NCBI GenBank assembly: GCA_016867235.1
Contig: VGJY01000030.1
Coordinates: 1 to 33,625, forward strand
Source: Candidatus Tanganyikabacteria bacterium
GTDB taxonomy: Bacteria; Cyanobacteriota; Sericytochromatia; S15B-MN24; VGJW01
Direction of reading: 5' to 3'
Length of the DNA: 33,625 bases
Numbering within the stretch: the first letter of the stretch is position 1; each line of letters begins with the position of its first letter. Below, in pieces: positions 23,467 to 30,040 of the stretch. The position numbers and the translations under genes are program-made. Below the pieces are notes generated by a model. That model saw only the letters and a program-made list of their open reading frames with translations. It ran no database searches and had not been told where the DNA came from.

Positions 23467-24582
23467 ATGGTGCGCGCGTGGCTGGTCTGTGCGGCGGCCC
23501 TGCTGCTGACCGCCTGCAACCCCGCGGGCATGTTGCTGAGTATGCTGATGGGCGGCTATGGCGACCGCCCCGGGCCGCCGCCGCCCGAGTGGAGGAAGCT
23601 GTCCGACGGGGACGGGCCGGCGGGACGCGGTTACCCGACCATGGTGGGTGCGCTCGAGGACGCCACCCACAACCCCCGGCTCATCGTCTTCGGCGGCAAG
23701 GGAGCCGGCGGCGCGCTGGGCGACACCTGGCTGTTCGATCTGGTCACCCGCACATGGCGTCGCGGGGCCGACGGGCCGCCGAGGTGGGGCCATGGCGCCG
23801 TGTATGACGGCTTCAAGAAGGTCATGTGGGTCTTCGGCGGGCAGCAACCCAAATTCTTGAGCGACACCTGGCAATACGACCCGGCCGCCGACAAGTGGAC
23901 CGAGGTCAAGCCCTCGGGCGCGATCCCGCCGGCGCGCTACGGCCACAGCACGGCCTACTACTCGCCGGGCACGTACAACCTGAAGCCCGGCATGATCGTC
24001 TCGCATGGCTTCGCCGAGGATGGTCGCCACGACGATACGTGGCTGCTGGATCTCGATTCGGTCGCGTGGCGGGAGCTGACCTCGGCTGGCCCCCGTCCCG
24101 TCAAGCGCTGCCTGCATTCGGCCGACATGGACTCGGCGCGGGGCCTGATGTACCTGTTCGGCGGCTGCGCCTCGGGCTTTGGCGGCTGTCCGCTCAACGA
24201 CCTGTGGGTCTTCGACACCCGCTCGGGGAAGTGGACCGAGATGGTGGGCGGTGGCGACGTGCCGAAGGCGCGGTCGAGCGGGATCCTGGTGGCCGACTAC
24301 TACGACCTTTACGTCCACGGCGGGGCGGGCGGCGGGGAAGAACTCCTGCGCTTCGACACCGGCCGGCGCACCTGGCAGACCCTGGCGACCGGCGGCCCTG
24401 GGCAACGCTCCGAGCACGCCGCGACGGGCGACTTCGTGTCTTCGGGCACCCTGGAGACCGACGGCGACCTGTACGTTTTCGGCGGGACGCGGGGCGGCGA
24501 GCTGCTCGCGGACCTGTGGGTGGCGCGCAACCTCGCGACGCTGCCTTACCAGCGCAAGACCGAAGGGGTAGAAAGCCTTTAG
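23467..24582 (+). CDS. Kelch-repeat lipoprotein
   Basis: A 371-residue protein with a lipoprotein signal: MVRAWLVCAAALLLTAC, cleavage expected before Cys17 (lipobox LTAC). The rest is a beta-propeller of about five to six kelch repeats, each with a VFGG-type strand and a D-T-W turn: LIVFGGKGAGGALGDTWLFD, MWVFGGQQPKFLSDTWQYD, YLFGGCASGFGGCPLNDLW and YVFGGTRGGELLADLW. Kelch propellers bind partners or glycans and may also form oxidase scaffolds, but no galactose-oxidase copper ligands are evident. It is probably exported and anchored in a membrane. The next gene begins one base after its stop, suggesting an operon. Confidence 0.9.
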   Translation: MVRAWLVCAAALLLTACNPAGMLLSMLMGGYGDRPGPPPPEWRKLSDGDGPAGRGYPTMVGALEDATHNPRLIVFGGKGAGGALGDTWLFDLVTRTWRRGADGPPRWGHGAVYDGFKKVMWVFGGQQPKFLSDTWQYDPAADKWTEVKPSGAIPPARYGHSTAYYSPGTYNLKPGMIVSHGFAEDGRHDDTWLLDLDSVAWRELTSAGPRPVKRCLHSADMDSARGLMYLFGGCASGFGGCPLNDLWVFDTRSGKWTEMVGGGDVPKARSSGILVADYYDLYVHGGAGGGEELLRFDTGRRTWQTLATGGPGQRSEHAATGDFVSSGTLETDGDLYVFGGTRGGELLADLWVARNLATLPYQRKTEGVESL

Positions 24583-24583
24583 G

Positions 24584-25447
24584 ATGCCGGGCCAGATCCC
24601 CGAGGATCCCGGAGGGCTGTCGCTGCCCTTCCGGGCGCTGCATCCCGAAAACCTCAAGCCGGTGGCGCCGCCCAAGGCGCCGCCCCAGGGTCGCAAGCGC
24701 CGGGGCGGGCGGGGTCAGAGCTGGATGGCCGAGTTGCTGTTCGAGAACGCGGTCGTGGCCGGCCCCGACCTCTCCGAGGATCCGCGGGCGGTGGCGGCAG
24801 GCCCGGGCGGGGGCTTCACCCGCGGGCAACTGGCCGACGGCTACGTCGGGCAGGCGCCGCCCACCACGTTTCACGCCTACAAAGCGCTGCTGTCGGAGCT
24901 CTTCGACAACAAGCGCGCCCGGCTGGTGCAGTTGCTGCAGAAAGAGCCGGTATTCGCCTCGGCCCTCGCGGAGTGGCATCCCAGGCGGAGCGGCACGAAC
25001 GCCAACATCGCCCGCGAAGTGACGCCGTATGTCATCAAGGGCATGGAAGCGGCCTACGATTTCGGCACGGCGCCGGTCGAGTTCGTGCCGGCCAGCGGGT
25101 TCCTCGGCACCTACGACCTCAAGTACCACAAGATCCAGCTCACGCCGGCGCTGTTCTCCCAGCCCCTCAAGGAGTTCCTCGACACCCTGGTGCACGAGGA
25201 GATGCACGCCCTGCAGACCGAGATGATGCTGATGCTCAACGTGCAGAAGAAGGGGCGGGCGCTCACCCCGCCCGAGCGCGCGGTGGCCCAGTACTGGCGC
25301 AACGAGGAGCCCAAGTACCGGTCGGCCATGGCCGCCGGCAGCCAGATGAGCCCCGAGACCAAGCGCCGCTACCGGCTGATCGGCCAGGAGTTCCACGCCT
25401 GGACCACCGGCCATTTCGTGGCCTCGAAGCTTACAGGCGGCGCCTGA
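24584..25447 (+). CDS. Unrecognised protein with HExxH motif
   Basis: A 287-residue protein I cannot name. The first 50 residues are Pro/Arg/Gly-rich and probably disordered, with no signal peptide. The core has LLSELFDNKRARLVQLLQK and a zincin-like helix FLDTLVHEEMHALQTEMMLM with HEEMH at residues 204-208. The pattern LxHExxHxxQ matches zinc-dependent metallopeptidases, but no sure third ligand is visible; candidates are a Glu or His in EFHAWTTGHF near the C-terminus. The gene starts one base after the kelch gene stop. A role as a cytoplasmic metallopeptidase or an effector-like protein is inference. Confidence 0.8.
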   Translation: MPGQIPEDPGGLSLPFRALHPENLKPVAPPKAPPQGRKRRGGRGQSWMAELLFENAVVAGPDLSEDPRAVAAGPGGGFTRGQLADGYVGQAPPTTFHAYKALLSELFDNKRARLVQLLQKEPVFASALAEWHPRRSGTNANIAREVTPYVIKGMEAAYDFGTAPVEFVPASGFLGTYDLKYHKIQLTPALFSQPLKEFLDTLVHEEMHALQTEMMLMLNVQKKGRALTPPERAVAQYWRNEEPKYRSAMAAGSQMSPETKRRYRLIGQEFHAWTTGHFVASKLTGGA

Positions 25448-25488
25448 TCCTCGGCAGGTTCCCGGCGTGCCGCCGGCCCCAGGTGCGC

Positions 25489-25494
25489 TATCCT
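25489..25494 (+). promoter_or_regulatory. Candidate -10 element before the DUF885 gene
   Basis: TATCCT ends five bases before ATG 25500. It supports that start over the upstream in-frame ATG 25467, because transcription would begin too late to include 25467. No clear -35. Confidence 0.42.
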
Positions 25495-25499
25495 GGGCT

Positions 25500-27281
25500 A
25501 TGCGCCCGATAGCCCGATTCTCCCTGCTGGCCGCCGCGATCGCCCTGGGCACGTTGCTGGTGCAACCCGCCCGCGCCCAGGCGAGCCCGTCGCAGGACCT
25601 GCACGCCCTGTTCAGGGCCGAATGGGACTACGCGATGGAGCAGTTTCCCACCTGGGCCAGCACGCTGGGCGACCGCCGCTGGAACTCGCGCTGGGAGGAT
25701 CTGCGCCTCCCGGCCATCGCCGCCCGCTACCGCCGCGCGGCGGCCCTGCTGGACCGCCTGGCGAAGTTCCCGCGCGATCGCCTGCCGGCGGCCGACCAGG
25801 TTAACTTCGACCTTTTCGTGCGCATGGTGCGCCAGAACGTGCGCGAGGAGCGTTTCGAGCCCTACCTGCTCCCGGTGAGCCAGATGTTCGGCATCCAGAC
25901 CGCCAGCGAACTGGCGTCGCAACTGCGGTTCGAGACGGCCCAGGACTACCGCGACTGGGTCGTGCGCCTGCAGACCTTCCCCGGGCAGGTGGACGCCACC
26001 ATCGCCCTGATGCGCGAGGGCATCGCCCGCAAGCGGGTACACCCCAAGATCCTGATGCAACGCGTGCCGGCGCAGATAGACAAGCAGATCGTAGCCAGGG
26101 CCGAGGACAGCCCGTTCTTCGAGCCGTTCGAACTCATGCCCGACGAGATCCCGGCGGGCGTGCGCGAGGCGGTCGCGCGGGACGCGGCCACCGCGATCAT
26201 GACCGGCATCGTGCCCGCTTTCGAGCGCTTCAAGCGCTTTTTCGTCGCAGAGTACCTGCCGGCCTGCTTCGACGAGGTGGGCATCTGGCAACGGCCCGAC
26301 GGCGCCGAGTACTACGCCTTCCAGGTCTGGCGGGAGACCACCACCGACCTGACGCCCGAGCAGATCCACCAGATCGGCCTGTCCGAGGTGGCGCGCATCC
26401 GTGGCGAGATGGAGGTCGTCAAGGCGAAGACCGGCTTCAAGGGCAGCCTGGGCGAGTTCTTCACCTACCTGCGCACCGACCCGCGCTTCTACTTCAAGTC
26501 GCCCGAGGAACTGCTCGCGGCGTACCGCGCCCTGTGCAAGCGCATCGATCCGCGCCTCACCAGGGTCTTCCGGGTCATGCCGCGCATGCCCTACGGCGTC
26601 GAGCCCGTTCCCGAGATCGCGGCCCCCGACTCGCCGATGGCCTACTACTACGAGCCTGCCGGTGACGGTACGCGTCCGGGTTACTTCCGGGTCAACACCT
26701 ACAAGCCGGAGAGCCGGCCGCGCTTCGACATGGTCGCCCTGGCGCTGCACGAGGCCGTGCCCGGGCACCACTTCCAGATCGCGCTGGCGATGGAGCAGGG
26801 CGATCTGCCGAACTTCCGGAAGTATGGCGGCTACACAGCCTACACCGAGGGCTGGGGGCTCTATGCCGAGTCCCTCGGCGAGGACATGGGGCTCTACGAC
26901 GATCCGTACGACAAGTTCGGGCAGTTGACTTTCGAGATGTGGCGGGCGGTCCGCCTGGTCGTGGACACCGGCATCCACCACAAGCGCTGGCCCCGCGAGC
27001 AGGCCATCCAGTACTTCCGGGACAACACGCCCAAGTCCGAACTCGACATCGCCAACGAAGTCGACCGCTACATCGCCTGGCCTGGCCAGGCCCTGGCCTA
27101 CAAGATCGGCGAGCTGAAGATCAAGGAGTTGCGCCGCCGCGCGACCGATCGCCTGGGCGATCGCTTCGACCTGCGGGCGTTCCACGACGTGGTGCTGCGC
27201 AATGGCTCGGTGACGCTCGACGTGCTGGAACGCGGCGTGGACGCCTGGATCGCCGGGCAGCGCCAGTCTCCCGATCCATGA
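25500..27281 (+). CDS. Secreted DUF885-family metallopeptidase-like protein
   Basis: A 593-residue protein. The start ATG 25500 gives a clear Sec signal peptide (MRPIARFSLLAAAIALGTLL, ending at ARA-QA near residue 25). The body matches DUF885: TLGDRRWNSRWEDL near the N-terminus, YYEPAGDGTRPGYFRVNTY, then HEAVPGHHFQ at about residues 417-426 and YTEGWGLYAESLG about 30 residues later. The HExxH-like arrangement with a downstream Glu is that of gluzincin metallopeptidases, and the family is widely thought to be a periplasmic or outer-membrane peptidase, though substrates are mostly unknown. No anchor is visible after the signal peptide, so a soluble periplasmic form is expected. Confidence 0.92.
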   Translation: MRPIARFSLLAAAIALGTLLVQPARAQASPSQDLHALFRAEWDYAMEQFPTWASTLGDRRWNSRWEDLRLPAIAARYRRAAALLDRLAKFPRDRLPAADQVNFDLFVRMVRQNVREERFEPYLLPVSQMFGIQTASELASQLRFETAQDYRDWVVRLQTFPGQVDATIALMREGIARKRVHPKILMQRVPAQIDKQIVARAEDSPFFEPFELMPDEIPAGVREAVARDAATAIMTGIVPAFERFKRFFVAEYLPACFDEVGIWQRPDGAEYYAFQVWRETTTDLTPEQIHQIGLSEVARIRGEMEVVKAKTGFKGSLGEFFTYLRTDPRFYFKSPEELLAAYRALCKRIDPRLTRVFRVMPRMPYGVEPVPEIAAPDSPMAYYYEPAGDGTRPGYFRVNTYKPESRPRFDMVALALHEAVPGHHFQIALAMEQGDLPNFRKYGGYTAYTEGWGLYAESLGEDMGLYDDPYDKFGQLTFEMWRAVRLVVDTGIHHKRWPREQAIQYFRDNTPKSELDIANEVDRYIAWPGQALAYKIGELKIKELRRRATDRLGDRFDLRAFHDVVLRNGSVTLDVLERGVDAWIAGQRQSPDP

Positions 27282-27313
27282 TTGCCTTGTGGCTTCCCGG
27301 TTTGCCTGGAAAA

Positions 27314-27398
27314 CCTGGGAGCGCGGGCGTCTCGCCCGCTGCCACCTGGTAGCGCCGGCGTGGCCCCGTGAGGCGGGCAGGATGCCCGCGCTCCCAGG
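27314..27398 (+). repeat. REP/BIME-like palindromic element
   Basis: An 85-bp intergenic element with perfect 15-bp terminal inverted repeats (27314-27328 and 27384-27398; left arm CCTGGGAGCGCGGGC). Each end also forms its own hairpin: GCGGGCG-TCT-CGCCCGC on the left and GCGGGCA-GGA-TGCCCGC on the right. It lies between the convergent DUF885 and radC genes, a usual place for REP pairs, and could also end transcription from both sides. The right core GGGCAGGATGCCC resembles the palindrome in copies A-C. Confidence 0.8.
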
Positions 27399-27443
27399 GC
27401 TTGCGCCCGAAGTCGAAGACAACAACCTTTCACTGGATCGGGA

Positions 27444-28127
27444 CTAGCGCCCGGTTTCGGCGGCCGGCCGGCCGGCCCACAGGCGCGTGGCTTCGCGAAG
27501 GCTAGTGAAGCCGCCAGGCGCCACGATCAGGTGGTCGATCACGGGGATGCCCACTACTTCGCTCGCCTCCAGCAACTTCCGGGTCGTCTCGATGTCGGCG
27601 GGGCTCGGCCGGAGGTCCCCGGTCGGATGGTTGTGGGCGAGCAGCAGGCCGGCCGCGTCTCGCCTGACGGCTTCGCGAAAGACCTGCCGGGCCTCGAAGC
27701 CGAGGGCCGCCAGGCCCCCCACGGCGATGGTCGGGGTCGCGATCAAGCCGCCGCGGGCGTCCAGGAGCAGGACCACGGCCTGCTCCTCGGCGAGGTTACC
27801 GAGCGCCGGCCCGACGATCGCGTAGGCATCCGCCGCGCCGCGGATGACGGGCCGGTCGCCCGGCGGCCGGAGGGAGCGGCGGCCGAGTTCGAGGGCGGCA
27901 AGCAGCCGGGAGGCCTTGGCTGTGCCGATCCCGGGAAGCCGGCACAGCTCCTCGAGGCTGACCCGCAAAAGGGCCGGGGGCGGAAAGCGGCCGGCGACGT
28001 CGGCCGCCAGGCTCAGCACCGAGGCGCCCGGCCTGCCGGTGGCAAGGAGGATGGCCAGCAGTTCGCGATCCGACAGGGCTTCCGCGCCCAGCCGGCTCAG
28101 GCGCTCGCGCGGCCACTGGTATGACAT
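27444..28127 (-). CDS. radC: RadC-family JAMM/MPN+ protein
   Basis: A 227-residue RadC (DUF2466) protein. Helix-hairpin-helix GIGTAKASRL is near residues 66-75. The JAMM metal site is HNHPTGDLRPSPAD with H165, H167 and D178, plus an upstream Glu in ALGFEARQVFREAV. Despite the name, a DNA-repair role for RadC is not established; the fold is a metal-dependent hydrolase. ATG 28127 has GGAG seven bases upstream. A textbook promoter lies at 28172-28200. Length is the usual 220-230 residues. The sequence ends in a 10-residue loose tail. Confidence 0.94.
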   Translation of the reverse strand: MSYQWPRERLSRLGAEALSDRELLAILLATGRPGASVLSLAADVAGRFPPPALLRVSLEELCRLPGIGTAKASRLLAALELGRRSLRPPGDRPVIRGAADAYAIVGPALGNLAEEQAVVLLLDARGGLIATPTIAVGGLAALGFEARQVFREAVRRDAAGLLLAHNHPTGDLRPSPADIETTRKLLEASEVVGIPVIDHLIVAPGGFTSLREATRLWAGRPAAETGR

Positions 28128-28171
28128 GGGTGTACTCCGAAGCGGCAGCGTGGGGCGCCGCTTCCCGCGGA

Positions 28172-28200
28172 AGTCTAGCGGATCGCCGGCAGCATGTCAA
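28172..28200 (-). promoter_or_regulatory. Sigma-70 type promoter for radC
   Basis: Minus strand: TTGACA (28200-28195, perfect -35), 17-base spacer, TAGACT (28177-28172, -10). Transcription would start near 28165, leaving a leader of about 35-40 bases before ATG 28127. The -35 overlaps the TGA of the small zinc-ribbon gene upstream. Confidence 0.8.
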
Positions 28201-28382
28201 ACGTTTGTTCGGTGCGGTGGGCCGGTACTCTTGGCCTGCGAGCGGGCCAGGATGGCCGCGAGGTCGGCGGCCCCGACCGTACTGACGCAGGACAGGCAGA
28301 TCTTGGCCCCGTCGACGGCCGGCCGGCCGCAGGCCAGGCACTTTTGAGTAGTCAGCAGGTCGAGCACGGTCGCCGCATGCAT
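28197..28382 (-). CDS. Small zinc-ribbon protein
   Basis: A 61-residue protein with two CxxC knuckles: KCLACGRPAVDGAKICLSC, eleven residues between the pairs, a typical zinc ribbon. The rest is a short helix (GAADLAAILARSQ). ATG 28382 is preceded by GAGGG with seven bases spacing, and a minus-strand TATACT lies at 28429-28434 upstream. The gene sits in front of radC on the same strand, 69 bases away. The motif and ribosome site make it more than a random frame, but function is unknown. Confidence 0.65.
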   Translation of the reverse strand: MHAATVLDLLTTQKCLACGRPAVDGAKICLSCVSTVGAADLAAILARSQAKSTGPPHRTNV

Positions 28383-28428
28383 CTTTGCGCCCTCGAAACA
28401 ATTGCCCGGATCCGGGACACCCGTTTCC

Positions 28429-28434
28429 AGTATA
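28429..28434 (-). promoter_or_regulatory. Candidate -10 element for the zinc-ribbon gene
   Basis: Minus strand TATACT, five of six matches to TATAAT, 46 bases before ATG 28382. No convincing -35 box at the right distance. Confidence 0.4.
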
Positions 28435-28545
28435 CCCGGCCTGGCAACTTCCGCGTGCCAGTCGGAACCGTTGATTGCCCAATAGGATGATCGTCTCGAC
28501 CATCCGGAGGGAGCAAGTACGGAACAGACGGCGCTAGGCGCGAAG

Positions 28546-28926
28546 TTGCGCGAGCTGCGAATCCGAAAGGGGCTCGGCTTGCGCCAGGCGGCCCGGGTGC
28601 TGGGGGTCAGTCACACGCGCCTGGCCGCATTCGAGGCCGGGAGTACGAAGGCTTCCGGCAAGGCCGCCATCCCCAGGCGCGATCTGCTGGCCAGGATGGC
28701 GGAAGTCTATGACTTTCCCGCCGGAACGCTCATGGCACTGGCGGGGTACTCGCCCGAGGAACCCGGTACGGCCGAGCCTCCCGGCGAGGTCGCGATGCAG
28801 GCCGAGGAACTCGCGCACATCCTGTACCGGCTGTCGGATCAGGAGCGGCGCTTCCTGCTCGGGACCGCCAGGCTCCTCTTGGCCGAACACCTGGACGTGC
28901 CGCCCTACGGTGCGGATGACGGCTAG
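28546..28926 (+). CDS. XRE-family helix-turn-helix regulator
   Basis: A DNA-binding protein of about 126 residues. The helix-turn-helix is GLGLRQAARVLGVSHTRLAA with FEAGSTKASG after it. A second part, EELAHILYRLSDQERRFLLG, may be a dimer or ligand region. The start shown is TTG 28546, which cuts into the first helix and has no good ribosome site. The same frame continues upstream without a stop; an ACG codon at 28519 lies seven bases after a strong GGAGGG (28506-28511) and would give a normal N-terminus TEQTALGAKLRELRIRKG. So the true start may be ACG, or an ATG with a base change. Likely a local regulator; target unknown. Confidence 0.8.
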   Translation: MRELRIRKGLGLRQAARVLGVSHTRLAAFEAGSTKASGKAAIPRRDLLARMAEVYDFPAGTLMALAGYSPEEPGTAEPPGEVAMQAEELAHILYRLSDQERRFLLGTARLLLAEHLDVPPYGADDG

Positions 28927-28947
28927 GGTCCCGAATGTCCACTTCTT

Positions 28948-28999
28948 GAAGGGCTGACGAAATCCCACCGGCAGCCGGGAGTTGCTGGCCGGTCCCTTC
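28948..28999 (+). other. Structured intergenic region before imuA
   Basis: Outer stem GAAGGG (28948-28953) with CCCTTC (28994-28999); inner stem ACCGGC-AGC (28967-28975) with GCTGGCCGGT (28984-28993), one bulged base. There is no T-run after it, so it is not a standard terminator. It lies between the XRE gene stop and the imuA start region. Confidence 0.35.
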
Positions 29000-29004
29000 A
29001 GGGG

Positions 29005-29023
29005 TATATCGATTATATGTTCG
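29005..29023 (+). promoter_or_regulatory. imuA start region: -10-like TATATC and LexA-like palindrome
   Basis: TATATC (29005-29010) ends six bases before ATG 29017. The sequence CGATTATATGTTCG (29010-29023), overlapping the start codon, differs at two positions from CGAACATATGTTCG, which fits the Gram-positive type LexA box CGAAC-N4-GTTCG. imuA-imuB are commonly SOS-controlled, so a LexA site here is plausible but imperfect. Confidence 0.35.
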
Positions 29024-29817
29024 ACATGCCCTTGTCGGCGCGCAAGCCCTTGCCGCCCGAACTCCGGCTGATCGCGGGGCTCAAGCGGGGTAGCACCCTC
29101 GCGCACGGCACGCCGGCGGTGCCGACCGGCTGGGAGGGGCTGGATCGGGCGCTCGGCGGCGGATTGCCGGGCGGGCGCCTGACCGAGATAGTCGCGCCGC
29201 GCGGGGGGAAGGCCTCGCTGCTGTTTTCCCTCGCGGCCGTGGCCACGGCCGCCGGGCGAAACGTGGGCTGGCTGGATCCGGCTTCCGCCCTGGACGTGCG
29301 CGGGGCCGAGGCGGCCGGCGTCCTGCTCGAGCGCGTGCTATGGGTGCGGCCGGCCAGCGTGGCGCAGGCGTTCCGGGCGGCCGACCTGGTGCTGGGCTCC
29401 GAGGGCTTCGCCGTGGCCGTGCTCGATCTGGTGGGCGCGGGCCGCAGCCGTCGCGGCGGGCGCTGGCGCCATGGATCGGGGCGCGGTCGGCCGCCGGGAG
29501 CGAGCTTTCCGGAGCGGCCGGCGAACGATCCGGCCGGCCGGGCGGCCCAGGGGGTGCTGCTGGATGCGTCCATGTGGAACCGCCTGGCCCGGCGGGCCGA
29601 GAGTTGCGGGGTGGCCCTGGTGGTCTGCACCGATCGGCCGCTGGCCGGCGCGGCAGCGGCGCTGGGCCTGGATGTCCGGCTGGCCGCCCCCGACTGGGAA
29701 TGCGACGGGGCGCGCTCGCCGCTGACGCTCGGCGGCGCCGCGGTCGAGGTCGCGGTGCGCCACCGCAAGGGCAGCACGGCGGGATTCGTGGGCGTCTTCG
29801 GGTGCCGGAGCGTCTGA
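29017..29817 (+). CDS. imuA: ImuA, RecA-like mutasome protein
   Basis: A 266-residue RecA-fold protein of the ImuA/SulA-like group that works with ImuB in SOS mutagenesis and translesion synthesis. It shows PTGWEGLDRALGGGLPGGRL followed by a degenerate P-loop, APRGGKAS (60-67), lacking the full GxxxxGKT. Later strands VGWLDPASALDVRGAEAAGV and ADLVLGSEGFAVAVLDLVG follow the RecA core order. It lies directly before imuB; before repeat copy C entered, the stop and the imuB start would have overlapped as TGATG. No dnaE2 is visible in the window. Confidence 0.88.
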   Translation: MFDMPLSARKPLPPELRLIAGLKRGSTLAHGTPAVPTGWEGLDRALGGGLPGGRLTEIVAPRGGKASLLFSLAAVATAAGRNVGWLDPASALDVRGAEAAGVLLERVLWVRPASVAQAFRAADLVLGSEGFAVAVLDLVGAGRSRRGGRWRHGSGRGRPPGASFPERPANDPAGRAAQGVLLDASMWNRLARRAESCGVALVVCTDRPLAGAAAALGLDVRLAAPDWECDGARSPLTLGGAAVEVAVRHRKGSTAGFVGVFGCRSV

Positions 29818-29831
29818 TGAGCCGCATCGCC
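29817..29831 (+). repeat. 15-bp direct repeat, left copy (flank of repeat C)
   Basis: ATGAGCCGCATCGCC, identical to the first 15 bases of imuB at 30026-30040. It opens a 69-codon frame that crosses repeat C and stops at TAA 30024-30026. It looks like a target-site duplication made when the element inserted at the imuB start codon. Confidence 0.75.
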
Positions 29832-29847
29832 GGCCGGAGCTATCAAC

Positions 29848-30025
29848 CGGCTGCGCCAGTGCACTTGCACGAGCATCACGCCGGGCAGGGATGCCCGGCG
29901 AACCGCCACGGATGGCACTGCGGGGGGCCGGCAGAGGAGCGGTCGCGAAGCGAGCGCCCGGCCAGCCGGCGCCTCGAACGCAGTGAGAGGGCTCGGGGGG
30001 GCGGCACCCCCCCGAGGAGGCTCTA
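29848..30025 (+). repeat. Start-codon-associated repeat, copy C (with 63-base internal insert)
   Basis: Same order as copy B: CGGCTGC, perfect palindrome GCCGGGCA/TGCCCGGC (29880-29887 and 29892-29899), G6, then the perfect 10-bp hairpin CTCGGGGGGG/CCCCCCCGAG (29992-30001 and 30007-30016, loop CGGCA) running into AGGAGG (30015-30020), five bases before ATG 30026. Between the G-run and the hairpin copy C has 63 extra bases (about 29929-29991) with small palindromes such as TCGC-GAA-GCGA. The insert keeps the reading frame of the short ORF that ends in TAATG. Confidence 0.85.
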
Positions 30026-30040
30026 ATGAGCCGCATCGCC
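30026..30040 (+). repeat. 15-bp direct repeat, right copy (start of imuB)
   Basis: ATGAGCCGCATCGCC, the first five codons of imuB, identical to 29817-29831 on the other side of repeat copy C. Confidence 0.75.

Noticed and set aside
25488-27425. 645-codon minus-strand open frame
   Set aside because: Antisense to the well-supported DUF885 gene; no recognisable motif and composition of a shadow.
29929-29991. Insert in copy C as a separate insertion sequence
   Set aside because: At 63 bases with only small palindromes and no flanking duplication it cannot be an insertion sequence; it is kept as part of copy C.
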